Below, piece by piece: positions 24,129 to 33,334 of a DNA stretch of 64,000 nucleotides (position 1 is the first letter of the stretch; each line of letters begins with the position of its first letter). The notes beneath the pieces were generated by a model. That model was not told the origin of the DNA. It made no database searches and saw only the letters and a program-made list of their open reading frames with translations. The stretch is from Paenibacillus_G sp049942825 (GTDB lineage Bacteria; Bacillota; Bacilli; Paenibacillales; NBRC-103111), in NCBI RefSeq assembly GCF_049942825.1, contig NZ_CP187970.1:4278001-4342000 (forward strand), given 5' to 3'. The position numbers and the translations under genes are program-made.

Positions 24129-25463
24129 TTAGGGTTGGAGTACGGCACGGTGACGGGTGTTCGCAGGGCGGGCAAGACCGAGCCGGTCACGCAGCGTGGT
24201 ACCTTCGTAGGCCGTGCGGAACAACCCGCGGTTCTGCAGCTCAGGTATGACCTTGTCCACGAAGGTATTCAGGCCGGTCGGATACAGCTGCGGCATCACA
24301 TTGAAGCCGTCGGAGCCGCCGGTCAGGAACCATTCTTCGATCAGGTCGGCCAGCTGCAGAGGCGTTCCGGTGAAGGTCAGGTGCCCCCGCGCGCCGGCAA
24401 TCCGGTGTGTCAGCTGACGGATCGTCAGGTTCTCTCTGCGTGCGAGCTCCACCATCAGGGAGTACCGTGCCTTGTGCCCGTTGATGTTCTCTTCCCCCGG
24501 CAGGTCGGCATACGGCAGCGGGCCGTCGATCGGATAAGGCGACAGATCGAAGCCCAGCCAGTTGGACAGCCCCCGGACGGAGTTCTCGGGATTCGCCAGC
24601 TCGATCAGCTCCTGCTCAATGTCCCGGGCCTCGCTCTCCGTGTCGGCCAGAATCGGGCTCAGGCCAGGGAGGATCTGCAGCTCCTGCGGGGTGCGGCCGT
24701 ACTTCGCCAGCCTGGACTTCACATCGTTGTAGAACGCACGCGCTTCCCCGAGCGTCTGCTGGGCGGTGAAGATGACCTCCGCCGTCTTCGCGGCGAGCTC
24801 CCGTCCCGTCTCGGACGAACCCGCCTGCACGAGGACCGGATAGCCCTGCGGCGGGCGCGGGATGTTCAGCGGTCCTTTGACCTGGTAGGTCTCGCCCTGG
24901 AAGTTGATTTCATGTACTTTGTCAGGGGCAATTTGGACGCCGTTCGTCTTGTCATAGACGAGCGCACCGTCCTCCCAGCTGTCCCACAGCTGCTTGACCA
25001 CCTCCACGAACTCCTCGGCGTATTCGTAGCGGAGCGAATGCTCCGGATGCGCCTCCCTGCTGAAGTTGAAGGCCGCCGAGCCGGCCCCGGTCACGATATT
25101 CCACCCGGCGCGTCCGCCCGAGATATGGTCGAGGGAAGCGAACTTCCTCGCCACATGGAACGGCTCATTGTAGGTCGTGCCCACGGTAGCGATGAGGCCG
25201 ATATGCCTCGTAACGACGGCGAGCGCCGACAGCATGGTGAACGGCTCGAGCTTGCCGTACTTGCCCGCATAGCCGTCCGCCAGGAAGACCGAGTCGAGCA
25301 GGCCGCGTTCGGCGGTCTGGGCGAGCTCCTGGTAGTACTTGATGTCCAGCCCGCGCTCCGGCCGGGTGGCCGGATGGCGCCAGGAGGCTTCGTGGTGGCC
25401 GGTGGCGGCCAGGAAGGCGTTCAGGTGAAGCTGTCGGTTAGGGATGGATGCATTGTGACTCAT
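24129..25463 (-). CDS. LLM-class flavin-dependent monooxygenase, paralogue 5
   Basis: 444 residues; most similar to paralogue 1 at 14819: shared NAFLAATGHHEASWRHP, AERGLLDSVFLADGYAGK, EPFHVARKFASLDHISGG, NIVTGAGSAAFNFSREAHP, and ADLIEEWFLTGGSDGFN. AAAGGAG lies before the ATG. It follows the ABC exporter pair by 50 nt on the same strand and precedes the broken paralogue by 57 nt. Substrate unknown. Confidence 0.9.
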   Translation of the reverse strand: MSHNASIPNRQLHLNAFLAATGHHEASWRHPATRPERGLDIKYYQELAQTAERGLLDSVFLADGYAGKYGKLEPFTMLSALAVVTRHIGLIATVGTTYNEPFHVARKFASLDHISGGRAGWNIVTGAGSAAFNFSREAHPEHSLRYEYAEEFVEVVKQLWDSWEDGALVYDKTNGVQIAPDKVHEINFQGETYQVKGPLNIPRPPQGYPVLVQAGSSETGRELAAKTAEVIFTAQQTLGEARAFYNDVKSRLAKYGRTPQELQILPGLSPILADTESEARDIEQELIELANPENSVRGLSNWLGFDLSPYPIDGPLPYADLPGEENINGHKARYSLMVELARRENLTIRQLTHRIAGARGHLTFTGTPLQLADLIEEWFLTGGSDGFNVMPQLYPTGLNTFVDKVIPELQNRGLFRTAYEGTTLRDRLGLARPANTRHRAVLQP

Positions 25464-25513
25464 GTTCAGGTTCGCTCCTTTAGGTTAGTAAATTGATGAA
25501 GAAAAACGGCTGC

Positions 25514-27334
25514 TTACCCCGCTCCGGCAGCAGCAGGGCCCCGGCCGTACCGGTGCAGCTGCCAGTAATGGCCGCCGAGCTCGAGCAGCTCCCGGTGGCT
25601 GCCTTCCTCCGCGATGCGGCCCTGCCGCATGACCAGGATCCGGTCCGCTCCCGTGATCGTCGACAGGCGGTGCGCGATGATGAGCGTGGTCCGCCCCTTC
25701 GCCGCCTCCTGCAGCGCCTTCTGGATCATGAGCTCCGTATGAGAATCAAGATTCGCCGTCGCTTCGTCGAGGATCAGGATGCGCGGCTCGAAGACGAGAA
25801 TGCGCGCGAAGGAAATCAACTGCCGCTCCCCGGCCGACAGCCCGCTTCCCCGTTCGGAGACCCGCGTCTCGTAGCCGTCCTTCAGCCGCAGGATCATGGC
25901 ATGCGCCCCGACCCGGCGGCACGCTTCCTGCACCGCTTCCGCGGGGATCGACGGGTCGAACAGCCGCACGTTGTCGAGGATGCTGCCGGAATAGAGATAG
26001 GGCTCCTGCTGTACCAGGCCGACCAGCCGGTGCAGGGTTTTCGGTTCCATGTCCCGGATATCCGTTCCGTCGATCCGGATGGCCCCTTTCTGCACATCGT
26101 AGAAGCGGCAGAGCAGCGAGATCAGGGAGCTTTTGCCCGCGCCGGTGGTTCCGACGATCCCGATCATCTCGCCGGGCGCGATATGCAGATCGAGATCCTG
26201 AATCACATCCGGTCCCTCTTCCCCGTAATGGAAGGAGATCCCCTCAAAATCGATCCGCCCCTGCACCTCGGCCGGCACGAGGGGGACCGGATGCTCCGGA
26301 TCCCGGACCACAGGCTGCTGGGAGAAGACGCTCCAGATCCGGTTGACGGAGACGGTCGCGGACTGCAGCTGGTTCCACTGCTGGGTGATGTTGTTAATCG
26401 GCTGGAAGAACTGCCGGATATATGTAATGAATGCATAGAGCACGCCGAATTCGATGCTGTGTCCGAGCACGGCGTAGCCGCCCAGCCAGGTGACGAACGC
26501 GACGGACAGGTTCCCGAGCACGTCGAACGAGCGGTTGAAGAGCACGTTCGTGCGGATTTCCCGCAGATTGGCCCGGTAATAGCCGTCGTTGCGCTCCAGG
26601 AAGCGCGTCTGCTGCTCCTTCTCCTGGTGGAAGGCCTGGATGAGCTGCATGCCCGACAGGTTCTCTGCAGTGAAGGCGATCAGGCGCGAGAGCTGGGTGC
26701 GCGAGAGCTGGTAAGTCTTGCGCAGATAATCCCGGAAGCCTATGGCGATCCCCGCGATCAGCGGCAGCAGCAGCAGGCAGTACAAGGTCATCGTGACGTC
26801 GAGCTGAAACATCAGGACGATGATAAACAGCAGCGTCATGCCATCGCGCACCAGAGACAGGAGCACGCCGGTGAAGAACTGGTTCAGCGATTCCGTATCG
26901 CTGGACACATAGGTGATCAGCGAGCCGGAAGGCGTCCGGTCATAGTAAGCAACCGACTGCCGCAGGATGTGCCGGAACAGGTCCTTGCGGATGCCGGCGA
27001 CGACGCTCTGCCCCGCCTGCTGCAGCAGGTTATCCTGCAGGTAGGAGAACAGGAACGAGGTCAGGGACAGGATCAGATACACGAGTGCGATCAGACCCAG
27101 CGCCCCGAAGTCCGCCCCCTTCGCCAGATGATCGTCGATGGCGATCTTCACGAGGAAGGGCTGCAGCAAGTCCCCCGAGATGGCGAGCAGCGTGCAGAGG
27201 AGCACCAGGGCGAACTTGCGGCTGTGGGGGCGGGCATAGCTGTACAAGCCCCGGAAGGCTGCAGCCGTATTCTCGGCAGGCGGGGAAGCCGGCTCAGACG
27301 CCTTCGGAGGCTTCCGCGAAGTGGTGCGGAACAT
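25514..27334 (-). CDS. ABC exporter half-transporter with canonical ATPase site (YheH/BmrD-like)
   Basis: 606 residues: N-terminal six-helix ABC exporter membrane domain and C-terminal ATPase. Walker A GTTGAGKSSL, Q-loop region LVQQEPYLYSGSI, signature LSAGERQLISFARI, Walker B plus catalytic Glu ILILDEATANLDS and switch His in IIAHRLST are all intact. It overlaps the upstream exporter gene by 41 nt, so the two are translated together and should form a heterodimer. The start at 27334 follows GAGGAGG by 9 nt; longer in-frame starts lie inside the partner gene. Likely role: drug, lipid or metabolite export. Its place in an operon of importers and monooxygenases suggests removal of a toxic product, but that is inferred. 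Confidence 0.9.
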   Translation of the reverse strand: MFRTTSRKPPKASEPASPPAENTAAAFRGLYSYARPHSRKFALVLLCTLLAISGDLLQPFLVKIAIDDHLAKGADFGALGLIALVYLILSLTSFLFSYLQDNLLQQAGQSVVAGIRKDLFRHILRQSVAYYDRTPSGSLITYVSSDTESLNQFFTGVLLSLVRDGMTLLFIIVLMFQLDVTMTLYCLLLLPLIAGIAIGFRDYLRKTYQLSRTQLSRLIAFTAENLSGMQLIQAFHQEKEQQTRFLERNDGYYRANLREIRTNVLFNRSFDVLGNLSVAFVTWLGGYAVLGHSIEFGVLYAFITYIRQFFQPINNITQQWNQLQSATVSVNRIWSVFSQQPVVRDPEHPVPLVPAEVQGRIDFEGISFHYGEEGPDVIQDLDLHIAPGEMIGIVGTTGAGKSSLISLLCRFYDVQKGAIRIDGTDIRDMEPKTLHRLVGLVQQEPYLYSGSILDNVRLFDPSIPAEAVQEACRRVGAHAMILRLKDGYETRVSERGSGLSAGERQLISFARILVFEPRILILDEATANLDSHTELMIQKALQEAAKGRTTLIIAHRLSTITGADRILVMRQGRIAEEGSHRELLELGGHYWQLHRYGRGPAAAGAG

Positions 27335-29072
27335 GCGGTGATCCCTCCTCTTGTATGGCATGCATCCGGGCGTACCAGCCTCCCAGCCAAAGCAGCTGGG
27401 CATGGGTGCCGCGCTCGATGATCCGCCCGCCGTCCATGACGAGAATCTCGTCGGCATGGCGGACGGCGCTGATCCGGTGGGCGATGAGAATCGTCGTCCG
27501 GCCCTTCCGTTCCGTGCGGACGGTCTCGATGATCCGCTGCTCCGTCACGGTATCGACGGCGCTGACGCTGTCGTCGAGGATCAGGACCGGCGCGTTCTTG
27601 ATCAGACCTCGGGCGAGCGAAGTCCGCTGCCGCTGGCCGCACGAGAGGGTAATCCCCCGTTCGCCGAACAGGGTATCGTAGCCGTCGGCGAACGCTTCGA
27701 TGCTGCTGCGGATCTGGGCCTGCCCGGCCGCCTCCTCCACCTCTACGATCGGCGACTCCCTGCGGTAGAATGCAATGTTGTCGCGGATCGTCGTACTGAA
27801 GAGGAAGCCTTCCTGCGGCACGTACGCGATCTGGCTGCGCAGGCTTTGAAGCGAGAGCTCCCGCAGATCCGTGCCGCCGATGTGAATCGCTCCCTCGGGC
27901 GGGTCATAGATGCGGAGCAGCAGCTTCACCAGGGTGGACTTCCCGCTTCCCGTCCGGCCGAGGATGCCGATCTGCCGGCCCGGGGGAATCTCGACGGACA
28001 CGTCCCGTAGCACCTCTTCCCCGCTGTCCGGATAGGTGAAGCTGAGATTGCGGACCGAGATCGGCTGCCCCTCCAGGTCGGCATCGGCTGCATCCGCGCT
28101 GTCCCGGATGTCCGGTTCCCGCTGCAGCAGCTCGCCGATTCGCTGCAGCGAAGCGCGGGAGCGCTGCATGGTGTTGATCACCCGGCCGATCTGCTGCAGC
28201 GGGTTGACCATCATGCGCATGTAGAGGGTCAGCGCCACGAACTGGCCGAGCGTAATGCGCCCCTGGAGGGTCAAATAGCCTCCGTAGGCCAGCGTGACGA
28301 CAAGCGAGAGCGAGCCGAGCAGCGGGATCAGCGACTGGAAGAACGCAGATACGCGCACCAGCGACAGCTGGGATTCACGGATGCGGTCGACCGTATCCGC
28401 AAAGCGCTGCGCCATCACTTCCTCTACGGCAAACTTACGGGCGACGCGGATGCCGCCGAACTGCTCCTCCGCCGACTCCGTCATGGCGCCCAGCGTCTCC
28501 TGCACCCGCAGGGAGCGTTCCCGTACCGGTCTGCGGAAGCGGATCACGAAGTACGGAATGAGCATCAGCGGCAGGATGCATACCCCGATCAGGGGGAGCG
28601 GAATGGAGCTGAAGGCCATCGTGACGACTGCGGACAGGATCAGGATGGTGGAGTTGATCGCATGGTTGATCCCCATGGAGATCGATTCCCGCACCGCCGT
28701 GACGTCGTTCATGACATAGCTGAGCAGCCGGCCGACCCCGTGCTTCGTATGAAAATCGGAGTTCAGCCGCGTGAATTGTCCGAACAACCGCTGGCGGGCG
28801 GTGTACTCGAACCACCTTCCCGCCCGCATGATCAGATACTGTCCGGCTGCGACAAGCAGGCCGTAGGACACCCCTACGCCGAGCAGCTTCAGGCTGTACC
28901 CGGTGATCGTCAGCTTCGTCAGCGCCCCCTGCTGAAGTTCATCCGTGAAGCTTCCGAGCAGCCGGGGATACTGCGAGTGAATGACGTTCCCCCCGGCAAT
29001 GGCGATCAGGGCGAGCAGGTACACGTACCATTTGGATCTAAGATAAGACAGAAGCAAGCGTTCCGAACCCAA
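27294..29072 (-). CDS. ABC exporter half-transporter with degenerate ATPase site (YheI/BmrC-like)
   Basis: 592 residues, membrane domain then ATPase. Walker A GRTGSGKSTL is normal. The residue after Walker B is Asp instead of the catalytic Glu (PVLILDDSVSAVD), as in the BmrC/YheI side of heterodimeric exporters, whose sites hydrolyse ATP poorly. The signature reads LSCGQRQRTSLARG with Cys in place of Gly. These changes make it the natural partner of the canonical subunit encoded just downstream. Start is TTG, with AAGAGG 7 nt upstream. It lies 62 nt after the permease gene at 29135 with no terminator between, so it is probably co-transcribed. Confidence 0.9.
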   Translation of the reverse strand: MGSERLLLSYLRSKWYVYLLALIAIAGGNVIHSQYPRLLGSFTDELQQGALTKLTITGYSLKLLGVGVSYGLLVAAGQYLIMRAGRWFEYTARQRLFGQFTRLNSDFHTKHGVGRLLSYVMNDVTAVRESISMGINHAINSTILILSAVVTMAFSSIPLPLIGVCILPLMLIPYFVIRFRRPVRERSLRVQETLGAMTESAEEQFGGIRVARKFAVEEVMAQRFADTVDRIRESQLSLVRVSAFFQSLIPLLGSLSLVVTLAYGGYLTLQGRITLGQFVALTLYMRMMVNPLQQIGRVINTMQRSRASLQRIGELLQREPDIRDSADAADADLEGQPISVRNLSFTYPDSGEEVLRDVSVEIPPGRQIGILGRTGSGKSTLVKLLLRIYDPPEGAIHIGGTDLRELSLQSLRSQIAYVPQEGFLFSTTIRDNIAFYRRESPIVEVEEAAGQAQIRSSIEAFADGYDTLFGERGITLSCGQRQRTSLARGLIKNAPVLILDDSVSAVDTVTEQRIIETVRTERKGRTTILIAHRISAVRHADEILVMDGGRIIERGTHAQLLWLGGWYARMHAIQEEGSPHVPHHFAEASEGV

Positions 29073-29134
29073 GGGATAACCTCTTCCTGTAGTTGATTAA
29101 TGATATGAATCGTTGTGACATGAAATCAGACTTT

Positions 29135-30112
29135 CTATTCGACGAGTCCTGTTCTCTCCACCCCTTCCACGAACCAGCGCTGGGCGATGCCGTAGACAAT
29201 CAGCACCGGCACGATGATGAGGAACGAGGCCGCCATCTTGATCGGTTCGGCGAAGATGGAGACGCCCCCCTGATCCCCTTCGGCCTGCAGCCCGGCCGCC
29301 AGCTTCGCGAGCGAGATGGACAGCGGGACTTCCTTGGACCCCGACATGTACATCGACGGCAGGTAGAAGTCGTTCCAGTTCCACACGAAGGAGAACAGGA
29401 ACACCACGACGATGGCGGACCGGGAGATCGGCAGCATGACCTTGAAGAAGAACCGGAATGCGTTCGCGCCGTCGATCCGCGCCGCCTCCTCGAGCTCCTT
29501 CGGCAGCGTGGAGAAGAACTGCCGGAAGATGATGACGAACAAGGCGCCTTTGAGTCCGTGCCCGAACAGGGCCGGTACGATCATCGGCAGGTACGTATTG
29601 GCCCAGCCGAACGACTTGAACATGATGAGCGAGGGCAGAATCGTCACCTGCGGCGGCAGGATAAAGGTGAACACGAGCGCGCCGAACCAGAATGTTTTGA
29701 ATGGAAAATCGAGACGCGCGAATGCATACCCCGCTATCGCGCAGGAGATGATCTGCAGCACCGCCACCGACAGCGAGAGGGTCAGGCTGTAGAGGAAGGC
29801 GGTCTTGTACTTCAGTCCCTCCAAGGCTTCCAGCAGATGGCCCGTATAGATCGAGCGGGGCACCCACACGACGGAGGGATCGAGCATATTCGGCGCATCC
29901 TTGACCATCGTCGTTATCATGTACAGAATCGGTTTCAGGTAAATAAAGGCGGTGTCGATGAGAATCAGATACAGGAACAGCCGGAAGAGCAGTCCTTTGT
30001 CCGCCTCCTTGCCGACCAGCTTCATTCGCACCCCGTACAGCCACTGCTGCAGGGTGCCGGTGTCCGGCAGGCGTCCTCTCAGATCCTCCGTGAGTCTTGC
30101 GAGTCGTTCCAT
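29135..30112 (-). CDS. Carbohydrate-type ABC permease, MalG-like (CUT1)
   Basis: 325 residues with six predicted membrane helices. The cytoplasmic EAA loop ELEEAARIDGANAFRFFFK is complete and contacts the ATPase. Pairs with the MalF-like permease at 30123. AGGAGG lies 6 nt before the ATG. No receptor gene is directly beside it; the DUF5696 protein, the giant receptor at 37394, or one of the lipoprotein receptors of the same regulon could serve. Confidence 0.88.
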   Translation of the reverse strand: MERLARLTEDLRGRLPDTGTLQQWLYGVRMKLVGKEADKGLLFRLFLYLILIDTAFIYLKPILYMITTMVKDAPNMLDPSVVWVPRSIYTGHLLEALEGLKYKTAFLYSLTLSLSVAVLQIISCAIAGYAFARLDFPFKTFWFGALVFTFILPPQVTILPSLIMFKSFGWANTYLPMIVPALFGHGLKGALFVIIFRQFFSTLPKELEEAARIDGANAFRFFFKVMLPISRSAIVVVFLFSFVWNWNDFYLPSMYMSGSKEVPLSISLAKLAAGLQAEGDQGGVSIFAEPIKMAASFLIIVPVLIVYGIAQRWFVEGVERTGLVE

Positions 30113-30122
30113 GCTTCTCCTC

Positions 30123-30989
30123 CTATCGTTTGCCCGCGAAGGCCCGGTCCACTTTGCCGTACAGACCGAGCACGAGCCCCACGAAAGCCAGGACGATCAT
30201 AAAATAAATCCAGGCGAGCGCGCTCGAGAGGCCGTAATTGGCCGTCGTGACCTGCGAGATGATCGGGTTCCCGGGGAACGTGAACAGGTCGACGACGGTA
30301 AACATCAGATTCAGGAACACGAACGGCACCAGTCCGGGCAGGGTGATTTTCCAGAACGTATTCCAGGGGTCGGCGCCGTCGATCCGTGCGGCCTCGTAGA
30401 CCGAAGACGAGATCGTCTGCCGCCCTGCGAGGAAGATCAGGATCTGGACGCCGGAATACCAGAGCACGAGCACGAAGGAATTCAGCACATTGTGGATCGG
30501 CTGCGCCCAGGATGCGGGAACATAGCTCATCAGGTAGGCATCGATCCGAAGGGATTCCACGAAAGCCAGCGTCCCTTCTCCCTGCTTGATGAACTCCAGG
30601 ATGATCTGGCCGGAGGAGAAGATCACCGGCAGGAAGAATACCACCCGGAAGAAGGTGCGTCCCCGGAAATTCTGGTTGAGCAGGATCGCGACCAGCAGGG
30701 AGAACACGAGAATGATGGGGATCATCAGGGCGGCCTCCCGCAGGAACGGGATCAGCGAATCGTACAGCAGCCCGCCGTCCGCGAACAGGATCTCGCGGTA
30801 ATAGCCCCAGCCGTTCGGAATCGTTTCGATGCCGCCGACCGTCACCTTCACCCGGTGAAAGCTCATGTACAGGGAGAACGCCAGAGGGAACGCCACGAAG
30901 GCGAAGAAGCCGAGAATCCACGGCGTGATGAACAGCGTCCCTTCGAGTTTGCGGATCGTATGCGACTGCAGCAGCGGTCGTCGGATCAT
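30123..30989 (-). CDS. Carbohydrate-type ABC permease, MalF-like (CUT1)
   Basis: 288 residues, about six membrane helices, with EAA-loop sequence YEAARIDGADPWNTFWKIT. N-terminal LEGTLFITPWILGFFAFVA is typical of MalF/UgpA-like subunits. Its ATG overlaps the stop of the DUF5696 gene by four bases and the next permease starts 10 nt after its stop, so the three are coupled. Confidence 0.88.
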   Translation of the reverse strand: MIRRPLLQSHTIRKLEGTLFITPWILGFFAFVAFPLAFSLYMSFHRVKVTVGGIETIPNGWGYYREILFADGGLLYDSLIPFLREAALMIPIILVFSLLVAILLNQNFRGRTFFRVVFFLPVIFSSGQIILEFIKQGEGTLAFVESLRIDAYLMSYVPASWAQPIHNVLNSFVLVLWYSGVQILIFLAGRQTISSSVYEAARIDGADPWNTFWKITLPGLVPFVFLNLMFTVVDLFTFPGNPIISQVTTANYGLSSALAWIYFMIVLAFVGLVLGLYGKVDRAFAGKR

Positions 30990-33334
30990 CCCGGCTCCCC
31001 TCCCTTCGTGACGATAAAGTCTCTTGGCGGCACCCGGACGGTGCCGTCCGCATAAGGCGCCTCATTGTAATTGACGATCACCGTATGGCCCCCTTCGTAT
31101 ACCGTCTCCTTGACGCCGGGAGCCAGCGTGCGATGCGTTGTAATGAACCGGTCCTGTACTCCGCCCAGCGCTTCGTTGATCCGCTTGTATTCTGCGGCCG
31201 CCTGCTCAATCCATACGCGGTAGTCGGTACTGAAGCGGTTCTGCGAGTACGCTCCCTTGAGCGCTTCGGAGGGCGAGCCCGTGAAGACATAGGCCGGATA
31301 AGCGCCGTATTCCACGCTGCGGAGGTAATCAGCCCGGTAATCCGTCCGCTGGTTGGCCCAATCCGCCGTGTAGGTGACGAGGCCGTGAAGCGCAATCTGG
31401 ATGAACGGCACCGCCTCATCGACGAAAAGGTCGAAGGAATGGTGGTCGGTCAGCCGGTGGATATGCTTCACTTGTCCCAGCGCATAGGCATTCGCGTTCT
31501 CCGCCGCCACCGCGCCGAGTGACTCGCGCGTCCTGCTCAGGAGATCCTCCTGAATCCCCAGCGCGTCCCCCCGGGTCGCCGGATACCCGTCGTTGAAGTC
31601 GCTGCCGAGCACCTGGCCGATCCCGTTCACGAACAAGAGGCCGGAGGCGCCAAGCTCCCGGTATTCCGGCAGGTCCTCCTCCACGAGCTTCGCGTAGAAC
31701 TTCGGCGACACCTGCGTGGTCCACTCGTTATTCTCCAGGTTCTCCCACTCCAGCACGGTCCCCGCCAGGTTGCGGCGGCCGTGGAAGACCGGCCAGAAGC
31801 CGTCTTTGCCGGTGTTGTTGATCGTATAATCCGCGGTCAGGAACACCGGCACATCCAGCGAACGGGCTTCGGTGATGAAACGCTTCATGCCCCCGTTACC
31901 CCCGAGCCGGGAATCCACAGGCAGCAGTCCGCCGGAGGAGCTGTATCCGCCTTCCTGCCAGCCCGTATAGTGGATGATGAGATTCTCCAGCCCTTTGCTC
32001 CGGAGGTCCCTCACGAGCTGCAGCGCTTCTTCGGTTGTCGTCCCCTTCAGGTATTTGTCCGACAGCAGTCCCTTCTTGCTGTCCGCCCCGATCACATCCG
32101 CATAGAACGGCACGCTGCCGTTCTTCGGAACGAGCTTCTTCAGCCCCTGCTCCTCGGCCAGATGCCTGCGGTACCTCGAAGCCATGTCCGGGTAATCGCT
32201 GTGTCCGGCCTCCAGCAGGTAATACCTCGCCGTGCGGGCGGGAGAGGTGAAGCGTTCCTTGCTGTAGGTGAAAAATCCCGTACTCCCCCGCCGGCTCGTG
32301 CCCTGGAAGAACTTGATCCGGTACTGCCACTCGGGCGTAATCCAGTTGGAGCTGCCCAGCGCGCCGGAGGGGGCGGCGAAGACCTTCGCATATTCCTCAC
32401 CCGAGGTCAGCACGCCGACGAGGCCCTGCTGACCGGACTTCAGCCCGAATACCGGCAGGCGGACGGGATCTCTCGCCAGGTTTTCGGTGAAGAACGCATC
32501 GTCCGGGCCATAGACGTTCTCCCGGTAGACGGACTTGTCGCCCGCCAGGTTTGCCTTGAACCGGATCAGCGCGCCGGAGCCGTCAGGGATGAAGAGGTAG
32601 CCGTCCTGCCCGGCCGACTGTTCCGCTCCGAGCAGCGGGTACAGCTTCAGGTTCAGCAGGCTGAGCTTGCCCTCTTCGATCCCCTCATCCCGGATCGTTG
32701 TCTCGACATAGTCGGCACCAAGCTTCACTTCGACGGGAATGCGAAAGCCCATTCCCGCGAAGCGGAAGGCCGCCTGGAAGCCGTCCTTCGTCAGCTGGAA
32801 GCCTTCCAAGGCTCCCTTGTCCTCCATCCAGGAGATCAGCTTGGCCTGGGATTTGGAGTTCGCCGCATCGACGTATTCCACCATGATCGGGGACAGGAGG
32901 TTGTTCTTCCAGGTCCCCCCGATCGTCTCGGCCGGCCAGGTCTCGGGGTTCGGGTACGAGCGCCAGATCTGCCCGCTGCCCTTCTGCTCCACCTTGAAGT
33001 GGGCGGTGAGCGGGTCGACCCACAGCTTCAGTCCCTCGGACTCGGCGGCCGGCTGAAACCGGCCTTCCTCCGGCAGGCCGGGCTTCGGCGCGGGCGTGCT
33101 GCGGACGTCAGCGCCGGCGGCTGATGTCCCTCCCGCCTGCCCGTTACCATGGCCTGTCCCCGGCACTGCAGCCGGACCCGCTTCCGGCCGGAGACCGCAG
33201 CCGGACAGGCCGAGGGCCAGCCCCAGCCCGAGCAGCAGGACCGTCCGGCCCTTTGACGGCGGATTCACTCTAAGCAGGCTTCGCTGCAGAGCCGGCCTAC
33301 GGATGAGCCGCTCCTTAAGCTTCTTGATCGTCAC
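30986..33334 (-). CDS. DUF5696 family lipoprotein, possible glycan-handling protein
   Basis: 782 residues. Signal peptide LLLGLGLALGLSGC gives a lipobox, so the protein is anchored outside the membrane. An Ala/Pro/Gly linker (residues 45-85) is followed by a beta-rich domain and then a probable (beta/alpha)8 barrel-like part (FYADVIGADSKKGLLSDKY, NLIIHYTGWQEGGYSS, and the segment from AENANAYALGQVKHIHR). I recognise it as the DUF5696 type that recurs in Paenibacillus next to CUT1 permeases and NHL-YIP1 proteins; no biochemical role is established that I know of. ATGA overlaps on both sides tie it to its neighbours. A hydrolase-like or binding role is a guess. Confidence 0.75.
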   Translation of the reverse strand: MTIKKLKERLIRRPALQRSLLRVNPPSKGRTVLLLGLGLALGLSGCGLRPEAGPAAVPGTGHGNGQAGGTSAAGADVRSTPAPKPGLPEEGRFQPAAESEGLKLWVDPLTAHFKVEQKGSGQIWRSYPNPETWPAETIGGTWKNNLLSPIMVEYVDAANSKSQAKLISWMEDKGALEGFQLTKDGFQAAFRFAGMGFRIPVEVKLGADYVETTIRDEGIEEGKLSLLNLKLYPLLGAEQSAGQDGYLFIPDGSGALIRFKANLAGDKSVYRENVYGPDDAFFTENLARDPVRLPVFGLKSGQQGLVGVLTSGEEYAKVFAAPSGALGSSNWITPEWQYRIKFFQGTSRRGSTGFFTYSKERFTSPARTARYYLLEAGHSDYPDMASRYRRHLAEEQGLKKLVPKNGSVPFYADVIGADSKKGLLSDKYLKGTTTEEALQLVRDLRSKGLENLIIHYTGWQEGGYSSSGGLLPVDSRLGGNGGMKRFITEARSLDVPVFLTADYTINNTGKDGFWPVFHGRRNLAGTVLEWENLENNEWTTQVSPKFYAKLVEEDLPEYRELGASGLLFVNGIGQVLGSDFNDGYPATRGDALGIQEDLLSRTRESLGAVAAENANAYALGQVKHIHRLTDHHSFDLFVDEAVPFIQIALHGLVTYTADWANQRTDYRADYLRSVEYGAYPAYVFTGSPSEALKGAYSQNRFSTDYRVWIEQAAAEYKRINEALGGVQDRFITTHRTLAPGVKETVYEGGHTVIVNYNEAPYADGTVRVPPRDFIVTKGGEPG

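Noticed and set aside
22875..25496. An 873-codon open frame on the plus strand across three monooxygenase genes
   Set aside because: It is antisense to clearly conserved proteins, has no ribosome binding site, is rich in Arg/Leu/His/Gly repeats typical of shadow frames at high GC, and crosses the deletion in paralogue 4.
25493..27421. A 642-codon open frame antisense to the ABC exporter genes
   Set aside because: Shadow frame: Arg/Asp/Gln/Leu-rich, no known motif, while the opposite strand carries intact Walker and signature motifs.
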